Origin: Myxococcota bacterium
Lineage (GTDB): Bacteria; Myxococcota_A; Bradymonadia; UBA7976; UBA1532
Assembly: GCA_963169045.1 (NCBI GenBank)
Contig: CAUJDF010000004.1
Span: 1-64,000 of the forward strand
Length of the DNA stretch: 64,000 nt
Direction: 5' to 3'
Positions within the stretch are counted from its first letter, which is position 1. Each line of letters begins with the position of its first letter. The notes under the pieces are model-generated. The model worked only from the letters and a program-made list of their open reading frames with translations, had not been told where the DNA came from and did not search any database. The translations under genes and the position numbers were made by a program. This document shows positions 10,615 through 21,500 of this stretch, piece after piece.

Positions 10615-11114
10615 TGTGGCTCTACCTGCTGCGCCACGGCATCGCGATCGACCGCGACGACCCGGCGTGCCCCGCCGATCCCGATCGCTATCTCAGCGAC
10701 GAGGGTCGTGAGAAGACGTGGGACGCGGCGCTCGGCCTCGCGGCGATCATCGATCCGCCGGACCGCGTGCTGTCGAGCCCCTACCGCCGGGCGCGGCAGA
10801 CCGCCGATCTGGCGATGGCCGCGCTCGGCGTGGGGCCGTCGCAGCTCGAGATCACCGAGCTGCTCGTGCCCTCGGCCCTCGCGTGGCACGTCCTGGCCCT
10901 GCTGAAGCAGCCCGAAACCGAGACGGCGCTGCTGTGCGGGCATGCGCCGCACCTCGACGAGCTCGTCGCGCACCTCGTCGACGCGCCCCGGCCGGTCACC
11001 GAGCTGAAGAAGGCGGGCCTCGCGGTGCTCGACGTCGACCGCCTCGAGCGGGGCGGCGCCCGCCTGCACGCGGTGCTCACGCCCAAGCTCCTGCGTCGGT
11101 TGGGCGGACGATGA
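10614..11114 (+). CDS. SixA-type histidine phosphatase
   Basis: 166-aa branch-2 histidine phosphatase. Catalytic RHG motif in YLLRHGIAIDRDDP at residues 4-12, the SSPYRRARQTADL motif, and second catalytic His in LLCGHAPHLDEL at about residue 106. Length matches E. coli SixA, which dephosphorylates phosphohistidine. The start overlaps the Ppx/GppA stop (tgATG) and the end overlaps the MscS start (ATGA), giving a tight operon with a phosphate-handling theme. The partner phosphoprotein is unknown. Confidence 0.9.
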
Positions 11115-12187
11115 GCGCCCTGGACGGCCTCGTTGATCTCGTCAGCCGGCGCCCCGACGTCCAGGCGGCGCTCATCGTGCTCGCCTCAGTGCTCATCGCG
11201 TGGCTGGCCGGCTTCGTCATGCAGCTGCTCGTGCGCCTCGTCACGAAGCGCACCGCCTCCGACCTCGACGACCAGGTCGTGCAGGCGCTCCGCCGGCCGG
11301 TGGGCGTCAGCATCGTCCTCGTCGGCGTCCACGCCGCCAGCCTCGCGTTCGGCCTGTCGGCCCGCCTCGAGTTCCTGCTCGCCGGCGTCCTCGCCACGAT
11401 GGCGGTCTTCGTCTGGACGGGCGCGGTGCTGCGGATCGGCACCCTGCTGCTCGAGCACTTCAGCACGCGCACGCAATGGGTCCAGCCGCGCACGCTGCCG
11501 CTCTTCGACATCGCGGCGAAGGTGGTGGTCATCGGCCTGGCGATCTACTTCAGCTTCCTGGCTTGGGAGATCAACCTGACGGCGTGGCTGGCTTCGGCGG
11601 GCATCATCGGCATCGCCGTCGGCTTCGCCGCCAAGGACACGCTGGCGAACCTGTTCTCCGGCATCTTCATCGTGGCGGACGCCCCCTACAAGGTGGGCGA
11701 CTACATCGTCCTGGACGGCACGCTGCGCGGGCAGGTGACGCGCATCGGGTTGCGATCGACGCGCGTCCTGACGCGCGACGACGTGGAGATCACCATCCCC
11801 AACTCGGTGATCGCGAACTCGAAGATCGTGAACGAGATGGGGGGGCCTTCACCGCGCCAGCGAGTGCGAGTGAAGGTGTCGGTGGCGTACGGGGTCGACA
11901 TCGACCTCGTTCAGCAGGTGTTGCTGCGCAGCTGGATCGGCGTGAAGGGCGTGCTGACGACGCCGGAGCCGCGCGTGCGCTTCCGGCGCTTCGGCGAGTC
12001 GGGGCTCGACTTCGAGCTGCTCGTCTGGATCGAAGAGTCGCCCATCCGCGGCCGCGTGCTGCACGACCTCAACTCTCGCGTGTACAAGGCGTTCGTCGAC
12101 GCGGGCATCGAGATTCCGTTCGCCAAGCGCGACATCTACATCAAAGAGATGCCGGCTTTGCGGCGGGTCGACAGGGACGAGAATTGA
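11111..12187 (+). CDS. MscS-family mechanosensitive ion channel
   Basis: 358-aa inner-membrane small-conductance channel. Four hydrophobic segments lie before the conserved pore block (about residues 18-40, 62-82, 88-112, 132-155), then the pore-lining helix and beta domain ASAGIIGIAVGFAAKDTLANLFSGIFI, with YKVGDYIVLDG, GQVTRIGLRSTRV and VEITIPNSVIANSKI downstream. The C-terminal alpha/beta cage is complete (VDAGIEIPFAKRDIYI). It would release solutes under osmotic downshock. Overlaps the SixA gene by 4 bp upstream and the MBL hydrolase gene by 4 bp downstream. Confidence 0.95.
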   Translation: MSALDGLVDLVSRRPDVQAALIVLASVLIAWLAGFVMQLLVRLVTKRTASDLDDQVVQALRRPVGVSIVLVGVHAASLAFGLSARLEFLLAGVLATMAVFVWTGAVLRIGTLLLEHFSTRTQWVQPRTLPLFDIAAKVVVIGLAIYFSFLAWEINLTAWLASAGIIGIAVGFAAKDTLANLFSGIFIVADAPYKVGDYIVLDGTLRGQVTRIGLRSTRVLTRDDVEITIPNSVIANSKIVNEMGGPSPRQRVRVKVSVAYGVDIDLVQQVLLRSWIGVKGVLTTPEPRVRFRRFGESGLDFELLVWIEESPIRGRVLHDLNSRVYKAFVDAGIEIPFAKRDIYIKEMPALRRVDRDEN

Positions 12188-12981
12188 TCTTCCTCACGGC
12201 GGGCTACATGAAGGTGCCGGCGGGGCTCTTCCGTCCCGGCGGCGGGTGGTCGTGGACGGTCATCCCCATGACCGTGGCCGTGATCCGGCGCGAGGACGGG
12301 CGTTACGTGCTCGTCGACTGCGGCTTCTCGCGCGCCGAGATCGAGGACCCCGCGGCGGCCTTCGGCGTCGTCCGGCAGTACGCCTTCCGCCTCGACCGCC
12401 GCCGCGACCCGCCGCGGGCCGTCGTCGACCAGCTGGCCGACCGCGGCATCGACCCCGCCGACGTCGCCGCCATCGTCCCCACGCACCTGCACCTGGACCA
12501 CGTCGGCGGCTTCGCCGACTTCCCGAACGCCGAGATCGTCGCCCGCGAGGACGAGCTCGCGAGCGGCCGCCGGCGCGGCCGGAACCACGGCTTCATCCAT
12601 CTGAAGGGCCTCGACGCGTCGGGGCGGGCGCGCGCCGTGCAGCTGAGAGAAGAGGACCGCCACGGGTTCCCCGGGCACCTCGACCTGTTCGGTGACGGCC
12701 GCGTGGTGCTGCTCGACGCGCGTGGACACACGGCCGGCAGCGTGGCGGTCCTGCTCACCGATCCCGAAAGCGGCCGCTCGGCGCTCATGGCGGGCGACGC
12801 CGCCTACCACCCCGACGAGCTGCGCACGGGGCGCATCAGCCTCCTCGCGCGCTACACCACCTTCCAGAAGGAGTGGCTGCGCGCCACCTGGGGCCGTCTG
12901 CGCGACTTCCAGTCCGCCCACCCCGAGACGCCCGTGGTCCTCGCGCACGATCTCGACTGTTTCCGCCACCTGCCGCACTGA
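12184..12981 (+). CDS. MBL-fold metallo-hydrolase (lactonase-like)
   Basis: 265-aa metallo-beta-lactamase-fold hydrolase. Metal motif HLHLDHVGG at about residues 101-109, downstream ligands in DARGHTAGSVAV and MAGDAAYHPDE, and a final VLAHDLDCFRHLPH. The layout resembles N-acyl-homoserine lactonases of the AiiA/AttM group, but substrate cannot be assigned from sequence. Start: TTG at 12184, overlapping the MscS stop (TTGA), brings in the conserved first strand IFLTAGYMKVPAG; ATG 12208 is the alternative and would drop it. Likely last gene of the operon that begins at 8221 or 9064. Confidence 0.85.
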   Translation: MIFLTAGYMKVPAGLFRPGGGWSWTVIPMTVAVIRREDGRYVLVDCGFSRAEIEDPAAAFGVVRQYAFRLDRRRDPPRAVVDQLADRGIDPADVAAIVPTHLHLDHVGGFADFPNAEIVAREDELASGRRRGRNHGFIHLKGLDASGRARAVQLREEDRHGFPGHLDLFGDGRVVLLDARGHTAGSVAVLLTDPESGRSALMAGDAAYHPDELRTGRISLLARYTTFQKEWLRATWGRLRDFQSAHPETPVVLAHDLDCFRHLPH

Positions 12982-13040
12982 GAAATGTGCTATCTCCCCG
13001 CGCGTTCGCACCGTGGACCTGAACGCCCGAGGAGGTCGAG

Positions 13041-13805
13041 ATGAAGCTCGAAGACATGCGGATCGTGGTGACCGGCGGCGCCAGCGGCATGGGGCGCCAC
13101 TTCACGCTGGCCCTCGCCGGCGCCGGCGCGAAGGTGGCGGTGGTCGACATCGGCGACGAGGGGCTCGCCAGCCTCGCCGACGACGCGAAGGGCCTGCCCG
13201 GCGAGATCCGCACCTGGAAGGTCGACGTCTCGAACGAGGAGCAGGTCGTCCGCTTCTTCGAAGAGGCGTGGCAGGCGTTCGGCGGCCTCAACGGCCTCGT
13301 GAACAACGCGGGCATCTTCCGTGACGGCCTGCTCGTGAAGAAGGACAAGGACGGCTCGATCAAGACGATGACCCTCAAGCAGTGGCAGCAGGTCATCGAC
13401 GTCGATCTGACGGGGCCGTTCCTCTGCACGCGCGAGCTGGCGAAGCACGTCGTGGCCAACGAGTCCGGCGGCGCGGTCGTCGTGAACATCAGCAGCGTCG
13501 CGCGCCACGGCAACGTGGGGCAGAGCAACTACTCCGCGGCCAAGGCCGGCCTCGTCGCCGACACCAAGATCTGGGCCACCGAGCTTGCGCGGTATGGCAT
13601 TCGCGTGGGCGCCATCGCCCCCGGCTTCGTCGAGACGCCCATCCTGCTCGGCATGCGGCCCGAGGTGCTCGAAGGCATGCTGAAGGGCGTGCCGCTGCGC
13701 CGCGTCGGCAAGCCCGAGGAGATCTACGCCGCCGTGAAGTTCATCATCGAGTGCGATTACTTCACCGGCCGCTGCATCGACGTCGACGGCGGGTTGACGG
13801 TCTGA
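13041..13805 (+). CDS. SDR-family NAD(P)-dependent oxidoreductase
   Basis: 254-aa classical short-chain dehydrogenase. Cofactor motif TGGASGMGRH at residues 11-20, Asp after beta2 (VVDIGDEG) suggesting NAD preference, NNAGIF at about 88, catalytic Ser in VVNISSVAR, and the SNYSAAKAG Tyr/Lys pair at about 164-168. The C-terminal GFVETPIL and GRCIDVDGGLTV are typical. A good ribosome site, GAGGAGGT, precedes the ATG by about 6 bp. Substrate unknown; it stands alone between an MBL-gene operon and a convergent gene. Confidence 0.93.
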   Translation: MKLEDMRIVVTGGASGMGRHFTLALAGAGAKVAVVDIGDEGLASLADDAKGLPGEIRTWKVDVSNEEQVVRFFEEAWQAFGGLNGLVNNAGIFRDGLLVKKDKDGSIKTMTLKQWQQVIDVDLTGPFLCTRELAKHVVANESGGAVVVNISSVARHGNVGQSNYSAAKAGLVADTKIWATELARYGIRVGAIAPGFVETPILLGMRPEVLEGMLKGVPLRRVGKPEEIYAAVKFIIECDYFTGRCIDVDGGLTV

Positions 13806-13808
13806 GCC

Positions 13809-14954
13809 TCAGGTCTTCGCCTTCACCATCTCCTTGGCGGCGCGCGAGATCGCGCCGGAGACGTTCTTGCTGCGCGAGACGTTGCGCAGGTCGCTCGACC
13901 GCAGCTGGCGCAGGAAGTTCATCGCGAAGCCCACCGGCGTGCGCGGGTTCATCACGAGGTTGAGCCGCACCTTGTAGTGCCGCGTCCAGTTCTTGTTCTT
14001 CGCGATGTAGGCCAGGATCTCCTCGGGCAGACCCTTGTTGCTCGCGAAGCTCATCACCTCGGTGTCGGCGAGCGCCGGGCTCGTGATGACCGCGCGCGAG
14101 ACGAGCTTGTTGGAATCCTTGATGAGGATGGCGCGCTCGGCCTTGCTGCCCATGAGCGCGAGGCGCACCTTCTGGGGCACGCTCAGGTCGCGGATGCGGC
14201 CTGCCGCCGACTTCTTCTCCTTCGTCGCCTCGCTCTCCGGCTGCTCGTCGATCGCCGCCAGCGAGTCGAGGAGCTGCTCCTCGTCGGTCGCCTTCTGCGC
14301 GATCTGCTCGACCGCCTGTTTGGCCTCGAGATAGGCCTGATCCGCCTTTGCGGCGTCCTCGGCGGTCTTCGATGGCGTCTGTTCGCCCCGGATGGCCGCC
14401 AGGACCGCGTCGAACCCGGGCAGGTGCGACAGGTCGAGGCCGCTGCGGGCCGCGAAGTCGACCACACGGTCCGCCGTCGATGCGCGGGTGTTCGGGTTGT
14501 AATACAGGGCCTCGACGATGGCCGCGGAGCGCACGAGGCGCGCCTGGTTCAGCGCCACCGACTCGGTGACGCGCTCGTTCCCGCTGCGGGCGATGCGCGC
14601 GACCGTCTCGTCGTCGGTCATCTTGTTGACGATGACCGACTCGAGCATGTCGTCCGCGTCGCTGAACACGTCCGCCAGCCAGTCGAGCACGGCGGGCAGC
14701 AGCGGCTCCTTCGCCACCCCGACCATCACGTTGCGCTGCTGGTTGCGCAGCGTCCCGGCCGCGGCCTGGGCCAGCTCCGCGTCGCCGAGCGCGGCGAGGT
14801 GGCAGAGCGCCGACACCTGTACGACGGGCGGCATCGGCACCATGCCGCGCGCGCACATCATGCGGAGCTGCGGCGTCGCGTCGGCGGCGATGAAGCGGCG
14901 GACCTTCTCGGGGAACTTCTCCTCGGGGATCCGGCGATCTTCGGACAGCGCCAC
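13809..14954 (-). CDS. Uncharacterised conserved helical-repeat protein
   Basis: 381 aa, cytoplasmic (no signal peptide or membrane segment). Built of short amphipathic helix pairs resembling degenerate HEAT-like repeats (VSALCHLAALGDAELAQAAAG, AILIKDSNKLVSRAVITSPAL). In the middle, about residues 205-265, lies a charged Lys/Glu/Ala-rich stretch that looks like coiled coil or disordered linker. The GTG at 14954 has GGAG about 7 bp upstream. Only 12 bp from coaX on the same strand, so it is probably the last gene of the ParB-like/epmA/birA/coaX operon. Proteins of this look recur in myxobacteria (from memory); no function is known to me. Confidence 0.75.
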   Translation of the reverse strand: MALSEDRRIPEEKFPEKVRRFIAADATPQLRMMCARGMVPMPPVVQVSALCHLAALGDAELAQAAAGTLRNQQRNVMVGVAKEPLLPAVLDWLADVFSDADDMLESVIVNKMTDDETVARIARSGNERVTESVALNQARLVRSAAIVEALYYNPNTRASTADRVVDFAARSGLDLSHLPGFDAVLAAIRGEQTPSKTAEDAAKADQAYLEAKQAVEQIAQKATDEEQLLDSLAAIDEQPESEATKEKKSAAGRIRDLSVPQKVRLALMGSKAERAILIKDSNKLVSRAVITSPALADTEVMSFASNKGLPEEILAYIAKNKNWTRHYKVRLNLVMNPRTPVGFAMNFLRQLRSSDLRNVSRSKNVSGAISRAAKEMVKAKT

Positions 14955-14966
14955 GTGGGACTCCTC

Positions 14967-15733
<767 letters not shown>

Positions 15734-15737
<4 letters not shown>

Positions 15738-16456
15738 CGCCAGTCGACCATCTGGACTTCACCGGTGTGGACCTGGACCTCGCCGCCCTCGGTGAGCAGG
15801 CGGAGCGCGCCGTCGGGTCCGAGCCCGGCGAACGTGCCTTCGAGCGCGCCGCGGCGCATCCGGGTGCCGGGCGCCGGGCCGTACTCCAGCCACGCCCGGA
15901 TCACGGGGGCCGCGCCCTCGTCCGTCGCCCGCGCGAGCCACGCGTCGAGCGCCTCGATCACGCGCAGCGCGACGTCGCGGGCCGGGGGCACGTCGGCGAC
16001 CTGCGCGTCGAGCGCGATGCCGGGCACGTCGGGCGGGAAGCCCTCCGGCGGCGTGCGCAGGTCGAGCCCCACCCCGACCACCGCCGCCCAGGCCCCGGGA
16101 CCGATGCGTGCCTCGCAGAGGATGCCGGCGAGCTTGCGCCCGCGCAGCAGCAGGTCGTTGGGCCAGAGCAGCATCGGCCGCGCGCCGAGCCGGTCGCAGA
16201 CCTCGGCCAGCGCGACCGCCGCCAGCAGCGGCACGATCGTCCCGCGCTCGGGGCCGAACGCCGGCCGCGCGATCCACGAGAGGTACAGGCCGGCGCCCGG
16301 CGGCGAGAACCAGGCGCGCCCGCGTCGCCCGCGCCCGCCCGTCTGCCGGTCCGCCCCGACGGCGCGCACCTCGGGCCGATCGATGGCCGCCAGCGCCAGA
16401 TCGTTCGTGCTGACGCAGGTCTCGAGCCACACGAGGCCGTTGGCGTCGGGCGTCAT
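15734..16456 (-). CDS. birA: Biotin--[acetyl-CoA-carboxylase] ligase, catalytic-only
   Basis: 240-aa biotin protein ligase that makes biotinyl-AMP and transfers biotin to the biotin carrier protein. The biotin/ATP site GRGRRGRAW and the LLWPNDLLLRGRKLAGIL motif are intact; the C-terminal beta domain (GTFAGLGPDGALRLL) is present. It lacks the N-terminal winged-helix domain of E. coli BirA, so it is a monofunctional ligase and should not act as a bio-operon repressor. The ATG overlaps the epmA stop (ATGA) and the stop overlaps the coaX start. Confidence 0.94.
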
Positions 16457-17436
16457 GGACCGTCCCAGGGCTGCGCGCGCACCTCGTCGATGCGCTCGGC
16501 GCCGGTGAGCAACATCACGAGCCGGTCGAAGCCCAGGGCGATGCCCGCGGTCGGACGCATGCGCCCGAGGGCGCCGACGAGCGCGTCGTCGATCGGCGGC
16601 ACCGGCTTCTGCAGGCGATGGCGATGATCCCGGTCGTCCTCGAAGCGCCGCCGCTGCTCGGCCGGATCGGTCAGCTCGTCGAAGGCGTTGGCCAGCTCGA
16701 GGCCGCCCGCGTACAGCTCGAACCGCTCCGCGACCGAAGGATCCCGCGTGTTGAGCCGCGCGAGCGCCGCCTGGCTCGCCGGATAGCCGTACAGGAACGT
16801 CGGGCGGTCCTGCCCGAGCTTCGGCTCCACGGAATTCAAGAAGATCTGGAAGAAGACGTCGTCCCAGCACGGGCTGTCGGTGGGCACGTCGACGCCGGCG
16901 GCGCGGCCGGCCGCGCGCAGGTCGTCGGCGAACGGGTGCTCCCACGGGTCGACCCCGGCGTGCAGGCGGAACGCCTCGCGCATCGACAGCCGCTCGAACG
17001 GCGGCTCGAGCGAGACGGCGCGCCCGCGGAAGGTGAGGCCCGTGCCGCCGTGGAGCGCCCGGCAGACCGCCGCCAGCATCGCCTCGGTCTGGGCCATCAG
17101 CCCCGCGAGGTCGAGGCCGACCTCGTACCACTCGAGCATCGTGAACTCGGGCGCGTGGGTGCTCGATGGCGGCTCGTCGCGGAAGCAGGGCCCCACCGCG
17201 TACAGCCGCTCGAAGCCGAGCTCGCCGAGCAGGCGCTTGAGGGCGTACTCCGGGCTCGTGTGCAGCCAGCGCCGGTGTGCGTGGCCATCGACGGCGAACG
17301 GGTCGAGGTGCGGTTCGAGGCCCGGCGAGCGGACGATGATCGGCGCCTCGATCTCGACGAAGCCACGTTCGTCGAAGAAGGCGCGCGCGGCGCGCAGCGC
17401 GCGCGCCCGCGCCTCGAGTCGGGCGCGGCGGCTCAC
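16453..17436 (-). CDS. epmA: Elongation factor P--lysine ligase (EpmA/GenX/PoxA-type)
   Basis: 327-aa class II LysRS-like protein lacking the anticodon-binding domain, the size of E. coli EpmA (325 aa). EpmA attaches (R)-beta-lysine to EF-P to help ribosomes through polyproline. Motif 2 CFRDEPPSSTHAPEFTMLEW and motif 3 ALGFDRLVMLL are present, with LYGYPASQAALARLN for substrate binding. GTG start overlaps the upstream ParB-like gene stop (GTGA). EF-P and EpmB genes are not in the window. This proteome is rich in Pro stretches, so a polyproline rescue factor makes sense. Confidence 0.9.
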   Translation of the reverse strand: MSRRARLEARARALRAARAFFDERGFVEIEAPIIVRSPGLEPHLDPFAVDGHAHRRWLHTSPEYALKRLLGELGFERLYAVGPCFRDEPPSSTHAPEFTMLEWYEVGLDLAGLMAQTEAMLAAVCRALHGGTGLTFRGRAVSLEPPFERLSMREAFRLHAGVDPWEHPFADDLRAAGRAAGVDVPTDSPCWDDVFFQIFLNSVEPKLGQDRPTFLYGYPASQAALARLNTRDPSVAERFELYAGGLELANAFDELTDPAEQRRRFEDDRDHRHRLQKPVPPIDDALVGALGRMRPTAGIALGFDRLVMLLTGAERIDEVRAQPWDGP

Positions 17437-18398
17437 GTCCGGAGGCGCGCCGCCACGCGGGCGAAATAGGTGACGAGCTTCTCGAGCGCGGCGCGGTCGT
17501 CGGCCTCGAGCTCGCCCCAGTGCGGCCGGAGGGCGGCCACCCACGCGGCGCCCTCGGCGAGATGGTGCCGGGCGTCCTCGGCCATGTCCTCGAGGAACAC
17601 GTCCTCGCTGACCGCCTCGTCGTCGGCCGAGACGAGCGGGAGCACGTCTGCGAAGCCCGGCGCGTCGCCCAGGCGCGCGGCGAGGTGCCGGACGGCGTTG
17701 GGCGACACGCCCTCGACCAGGCAGTTCTCGGCCACGTACAGCGCGGCGGCGGTGCCCGGGTCGAGGTCGCGCACGACGCGCACCAGGGCGTGCGTCATGC
17801 CGGCGCGCTTGAGCGCCGCGAGGCGGCGGTAGCCGGTGACGAGGCGCCAGCCGTCGCCGTCGGGCGTGACGACCATCGGCTGCAACTGCCCGAAACGCTT
17901 GATGTTCGCGGCGAGGCGGGCCACGCCGCGCAGTGGGCGGGGCCGCGACTCGGGATCGGTGGTGATGTCGGCGAGCGGAACACGGCGCTCGACGGCGGCC
18001 TCGGCCGCGGCGCGGCGCGCCCGGGCCAGCAGCCGCTCCGCCTCGGCCTCGCGCGCCTTGAGCTCGAAGCGCGTCGCCTCGAGCGCGGCGCGGGCCCGGT
18101 CGAGGTCGCCGCGTGCCGCGTCGAGCGCCGCCTCGCGGTGCCGCAGGTCCTCGCGCTCGCGGCGGACCTGCTCGGCCACCTGCCGCGCCTTCTGGAGCCG
18201 CTCGCGGTCGCCGAGCGCTGCCCGCAGCGCGTCGCGCCCCCGCTCGGGCAGCCGCGCCACGACCCAGGCCAGCCATGCCGGCGCGCCGGGATCGGGAGCC
18301 CCGGCCTCGGAGAACCCCTGGCGCGCGCGGTCGGCGATGCCCCGCGAGCGTTCGGCGACGACGCGCTTGAACTGATCGAAGTCCGTCCGGCGGCCCAT
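17433..18398 (-). CDS. ParB/Spo0J-like nuclease-domain protein with coiled coil
   Basis: 321 aa. N-terminal ~70 residues, then a long heptad-like coiled coil (about 75-150, Arg/Glu/Ala-rich), then a ParB-type N-terminal domain (about 150-235): VPLADITTDPESRPR, LAANIKRFGQLQPMVV, WRLVTGYRRLAALKRAG and YVAENCLVEG. A canonical ParB helix-turn-helix is not obvious and no ParA gene is adjacent, so it is not the chromosome partition pair. Chosen start is ATG 18398; a TTG at 18434 would extend it by 12 residues, and neither has a strong ribosome site. First gene of the epmA-birA-coaX operon. Confidence 0.8.
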   Translation of the reverse strand: MGRRTDFDQFKRVVAERSRGIADRARQGFSEAGAPDPGAPAWLAWVVARLPERGRDALRAALGDRERLQKARQVAEQVRREREDLRHREAALDAARGDLDRARAALEATRFELKAREAEAERLLARARRAAAEAAVERRVPLADITTDPESRPRPLRGVARLAANIKRFGQLQPMVVTPDGDGWRLVTGYRRLAALKRAGMTHALVRVVRDLDPGTAAALYVAENCLVEGVSPNAVRHLAARLGDAPGFADVLPLVSADDEAVSEDVFLEDMAEDARHHLAEGAAWVAALRPHWGELEADDRAALEKLVTYFARVAARLRT

Positions 18399-18455
18399 GG
18401 GCGGCAGGCTCGCAAAGGCCACCTCCGGTGTCAACGGGACCCCCGGGTCAGCGCT

Positions 18456-18484
18456 TTGACGACCCCCGGGGCCCGTGTTAAGGG
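18456..18484 (+). promoter_or_regulatory. Candidate sigma70-type promoter for the TPR/CHAT-like gene
   Basis: TTGACG at 18456-18461, 17-bp spacer, TAAGGG at 18479-18484. It lies 25 bp upstream of the ATG at 18509, in the 110-bp gap between divergently transcribed genes, where a promoter is required. Confidence 0.5.
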
Positions 18485-18508
18485 GGATCGATCCATGGAG
18501 GGACGTCG

Positions 18509-21500
18509 ATGCTCCTCAGTCCCCGCGCGCTCGCCCTGGCGGCCGCCCTCCTGTTGGGCGGCCAGGCGGCGCCCGCCCACGCCGGCGCCGCGCCGTACAC
18601 CGACTTCGCGTTCGACCTGAAGCGCGCGGCCGACGGCGGCAACCTCGACGCCATCGGCGAGCTGGCCCGGAAGGACGGCGACTTCGCCCGCGTCTGGTTC
18701 TACGGCATGGTCTTCGACCTCGTGACGACGGGCGTGCCCGACGCCGAGAAGTCCGCGCTCCGGCCGCGGCTGACCCGCATCGCCGAGGCCCTCAAGGGCG
18801 CGGAGCCGCCCGACGTGCTCCCGCTCCTGCTGCTGGACCGCGAGGCCAACGGTCAGCTCGAGCCGCTCGCCCAGCGCGCCCGCGACAAGCAGCAGCAGAT
18901 GATCGATCTGGTGCGCAGCGGCGATCCGCTGGCGGCGCGCCTCGCGGCCGTCGAGGACCCGGAGGCGGCGGCGGCGGCGTTCTACGGCCTGTTCTTCCGC
19001 GCTGAGCTCGCCGGCAGCCGTCTCGGCGGCGAGCGCGAGAAGGCGCTGCTGCTCGACACGGCGCGCGCGGTGGCCGAGGGCTTCGCGCTCGGGCCCGGCG
19101 AGCTCGGCCCTTGGCGGACGTTCGCGAAGTACCACGGCGGCGCTGCGCCCCTCAACGGCCTGCCGCAGGTCGAGCAGCTGCTCGACGCGGGGCTCGACGC
19201 CCGTCTCGCCGGCGACCTGCCGGGGGCGCGCGCCCAGCTGGAGCAGGCCCTGCAGGTGGCCATCGGCGCGCGCGGGGCGACGATCTTCACGGTGATGATC
19301 CAGAACGGCGTCGCCAACGCGGCGCACTGGATGGGCGACTTCCCCGGCGAGCGCATGGCGCGCGTGCGCGTGCTGCAGGCCGTCCGCCCCCTCCAGAAGG
19401 CGTTCTTCACCGCGCTCGTGCTCGAGCAGATGGTCGAAGCGCACCTCGGCGACGGCACGCTCGCCGATGCGATCGCGTATACGCGGGAGCTGCGATCGCT
19501 CGGCGGCGCGCTCAGCGACGCGCGCAGCCTGCGGACGCTCGGCCGCGCGGCGACGGCGTTCACGCAGGCCGGCACCGCCGAGGCCCAGGCCGGGCACCTC
19601 GAGACGGCCCTGCGCTACCGGGGCGAGGGCGAGGCGATCCTGGCCGCGATCCAGGCGCCGGAGGCCGTGGCGCGATACACGGTGGCCGCCGAGCGCACCG
19701 CGGCGCGGCTCACCCTCCGGCGGGCGCTGGCCGACTCGCGCGTCGCGACCGGCGACGTCGAGCGGCGGCGCGGCCGCTTCGAGACGGCGCGCGCGGCCTA
19801 CGACGAGGCGCGCGCGATCTACGGCAGCGAGCTCGTCGACGGGGCCGCGGCCACGAGGGTGCTCGTCACCCTCGCGGAGACGCGGCTGGCCGAGGGCGCG
19901 CTCGACGAGGCGCTGGCGGCGACCGACGAGGCGAAGGCGGCGCTCGTCGCCGGCGATGCCCTCGATCGGGCGCGCAACTACGGCGTGAAGGGCTGGATCC
20001 GCCTGCGCCGGGGCCAGCCCGCGCCGGCCTTCGCCGACGCGAACCACGCGCTGACCATCTTGCGCGACGTGAAGGACGCGCCCGCGTCGATGCGTGGCGC
20101 GCTGCACCGGCTGGCGGCGCTCGCGCTCGAGGCCGGCGGCTACCGCGAAGAGGCGCTGCGCCGGCTCGAGTTCGCCTTCGGGGTCGACCCGTCGCTCGAG
20201 ACGGCGCGCCTGCTGGCGCAGGCGCGGGTCGAGGCAGGCCGGGCGGCCGAGGCGGCCGAGGGGCTCGCGCGCTTCGAGGGTGAGGGGGAGGCGGCGCGCC
20301 TCGCGTCGGTGCACCGTGGCTGCGCCCTCACCGCCGCCGGCCGCTTCGACGAGGCCATCACGGGCCTCGCGACGGTGCCGGGCATGTCGCTGCCGCACCT
20401 GCGGACGGCGCAGATCGTCGGGTCCACGTGCCTGACGGCGGCGTACCTCGGCAAGAGCGACCCCACCCGGGCGCGGCAGGTGCTCGCACCGGCCCGCGCG
20501 CTGATGCTCGAGCACGCCGATCCTGCGCTCGCGTGGCGGGTGCACGCGCTCGACGGCGAGATCGCGCTACGCGAGGGCCGCCCCGCCGAAGCCGCCGGGG
20601 CGTGGCGCCAGGCCATCGACTTCTGGGGCGACGCGCTGGGCGACGCCTCGGCGCGGGGCGTGACGCTGGACCTGCGCAACCTCGCGCAGCCACTCGACAT
20701 TTCGTCCGTTGGTCGACAGGCGCCCGAGGCGCTGCTCCAGGCGGCCGATCGCGACCGCAAGGCCGCCGACGTCAACCGTCAGGCGGCGCTGTCGATCGCG
20801 CTGTGGGAGCGCCGCCGCGCCGCCGCGCCCGCGTCGCCGGGCCTGGCCCACGCCAGCCGGGCGCCGGCCTCGGAGCTCGGCCTCCGGGCGGCGACGGCGC
20901 GGGCCGAAGGGCTGCGCGCCGTGCTGTCCGACGCCGCCGTTGAGGGCACCGACCGCGTCGCCGCCGGCAAGGGCTTCAACGACGCCTTCGCCGAGCGGTC
21001 GCGCCTCGACCGCGACCAGCGCGTGCAGACGCCGGCGTGGGACGGCTGGCTGACGCCGATGCCGAGCCCGGCCGGGGCCCTGGCGCCGCGCGACGGCGAG
21101 GTCCGCCTCTACTACGCGGTGGGCGACGCGGCGAGCCACCTGTGGCTCTGGGCCGCCGGGGACGCCGCGCCCGCGAGCTACGCGCTGCCGGGCAGCGCCG
21201 CGCTGGCGGGGGCGGTGAAGTCGGCGGTCGGCGCCGTGGCCGATCCCCCCACCGCCTGGCCGGCGCTCCAGAAGGGCCGTCCCACCGATCCGAACGAGGC
21301 CGACTGGGACGCGCTCTCCGCCCCGGTCGAGACGCTGTTGCCGTTCACGAAGGACAAGAAGCTCGCGGCGAAGCTGACGGCGGCGCCGTTCACGCGGCTG
21401 GTGGTGTTCCCGGACGGACCGCTCGTGCGCCTGCCGTTCGCGGCGCTCGTCCTCGAGGCGCCCGGCCGGCGCGAGGCCGGCAAGACACCGGTGTTCGTGG

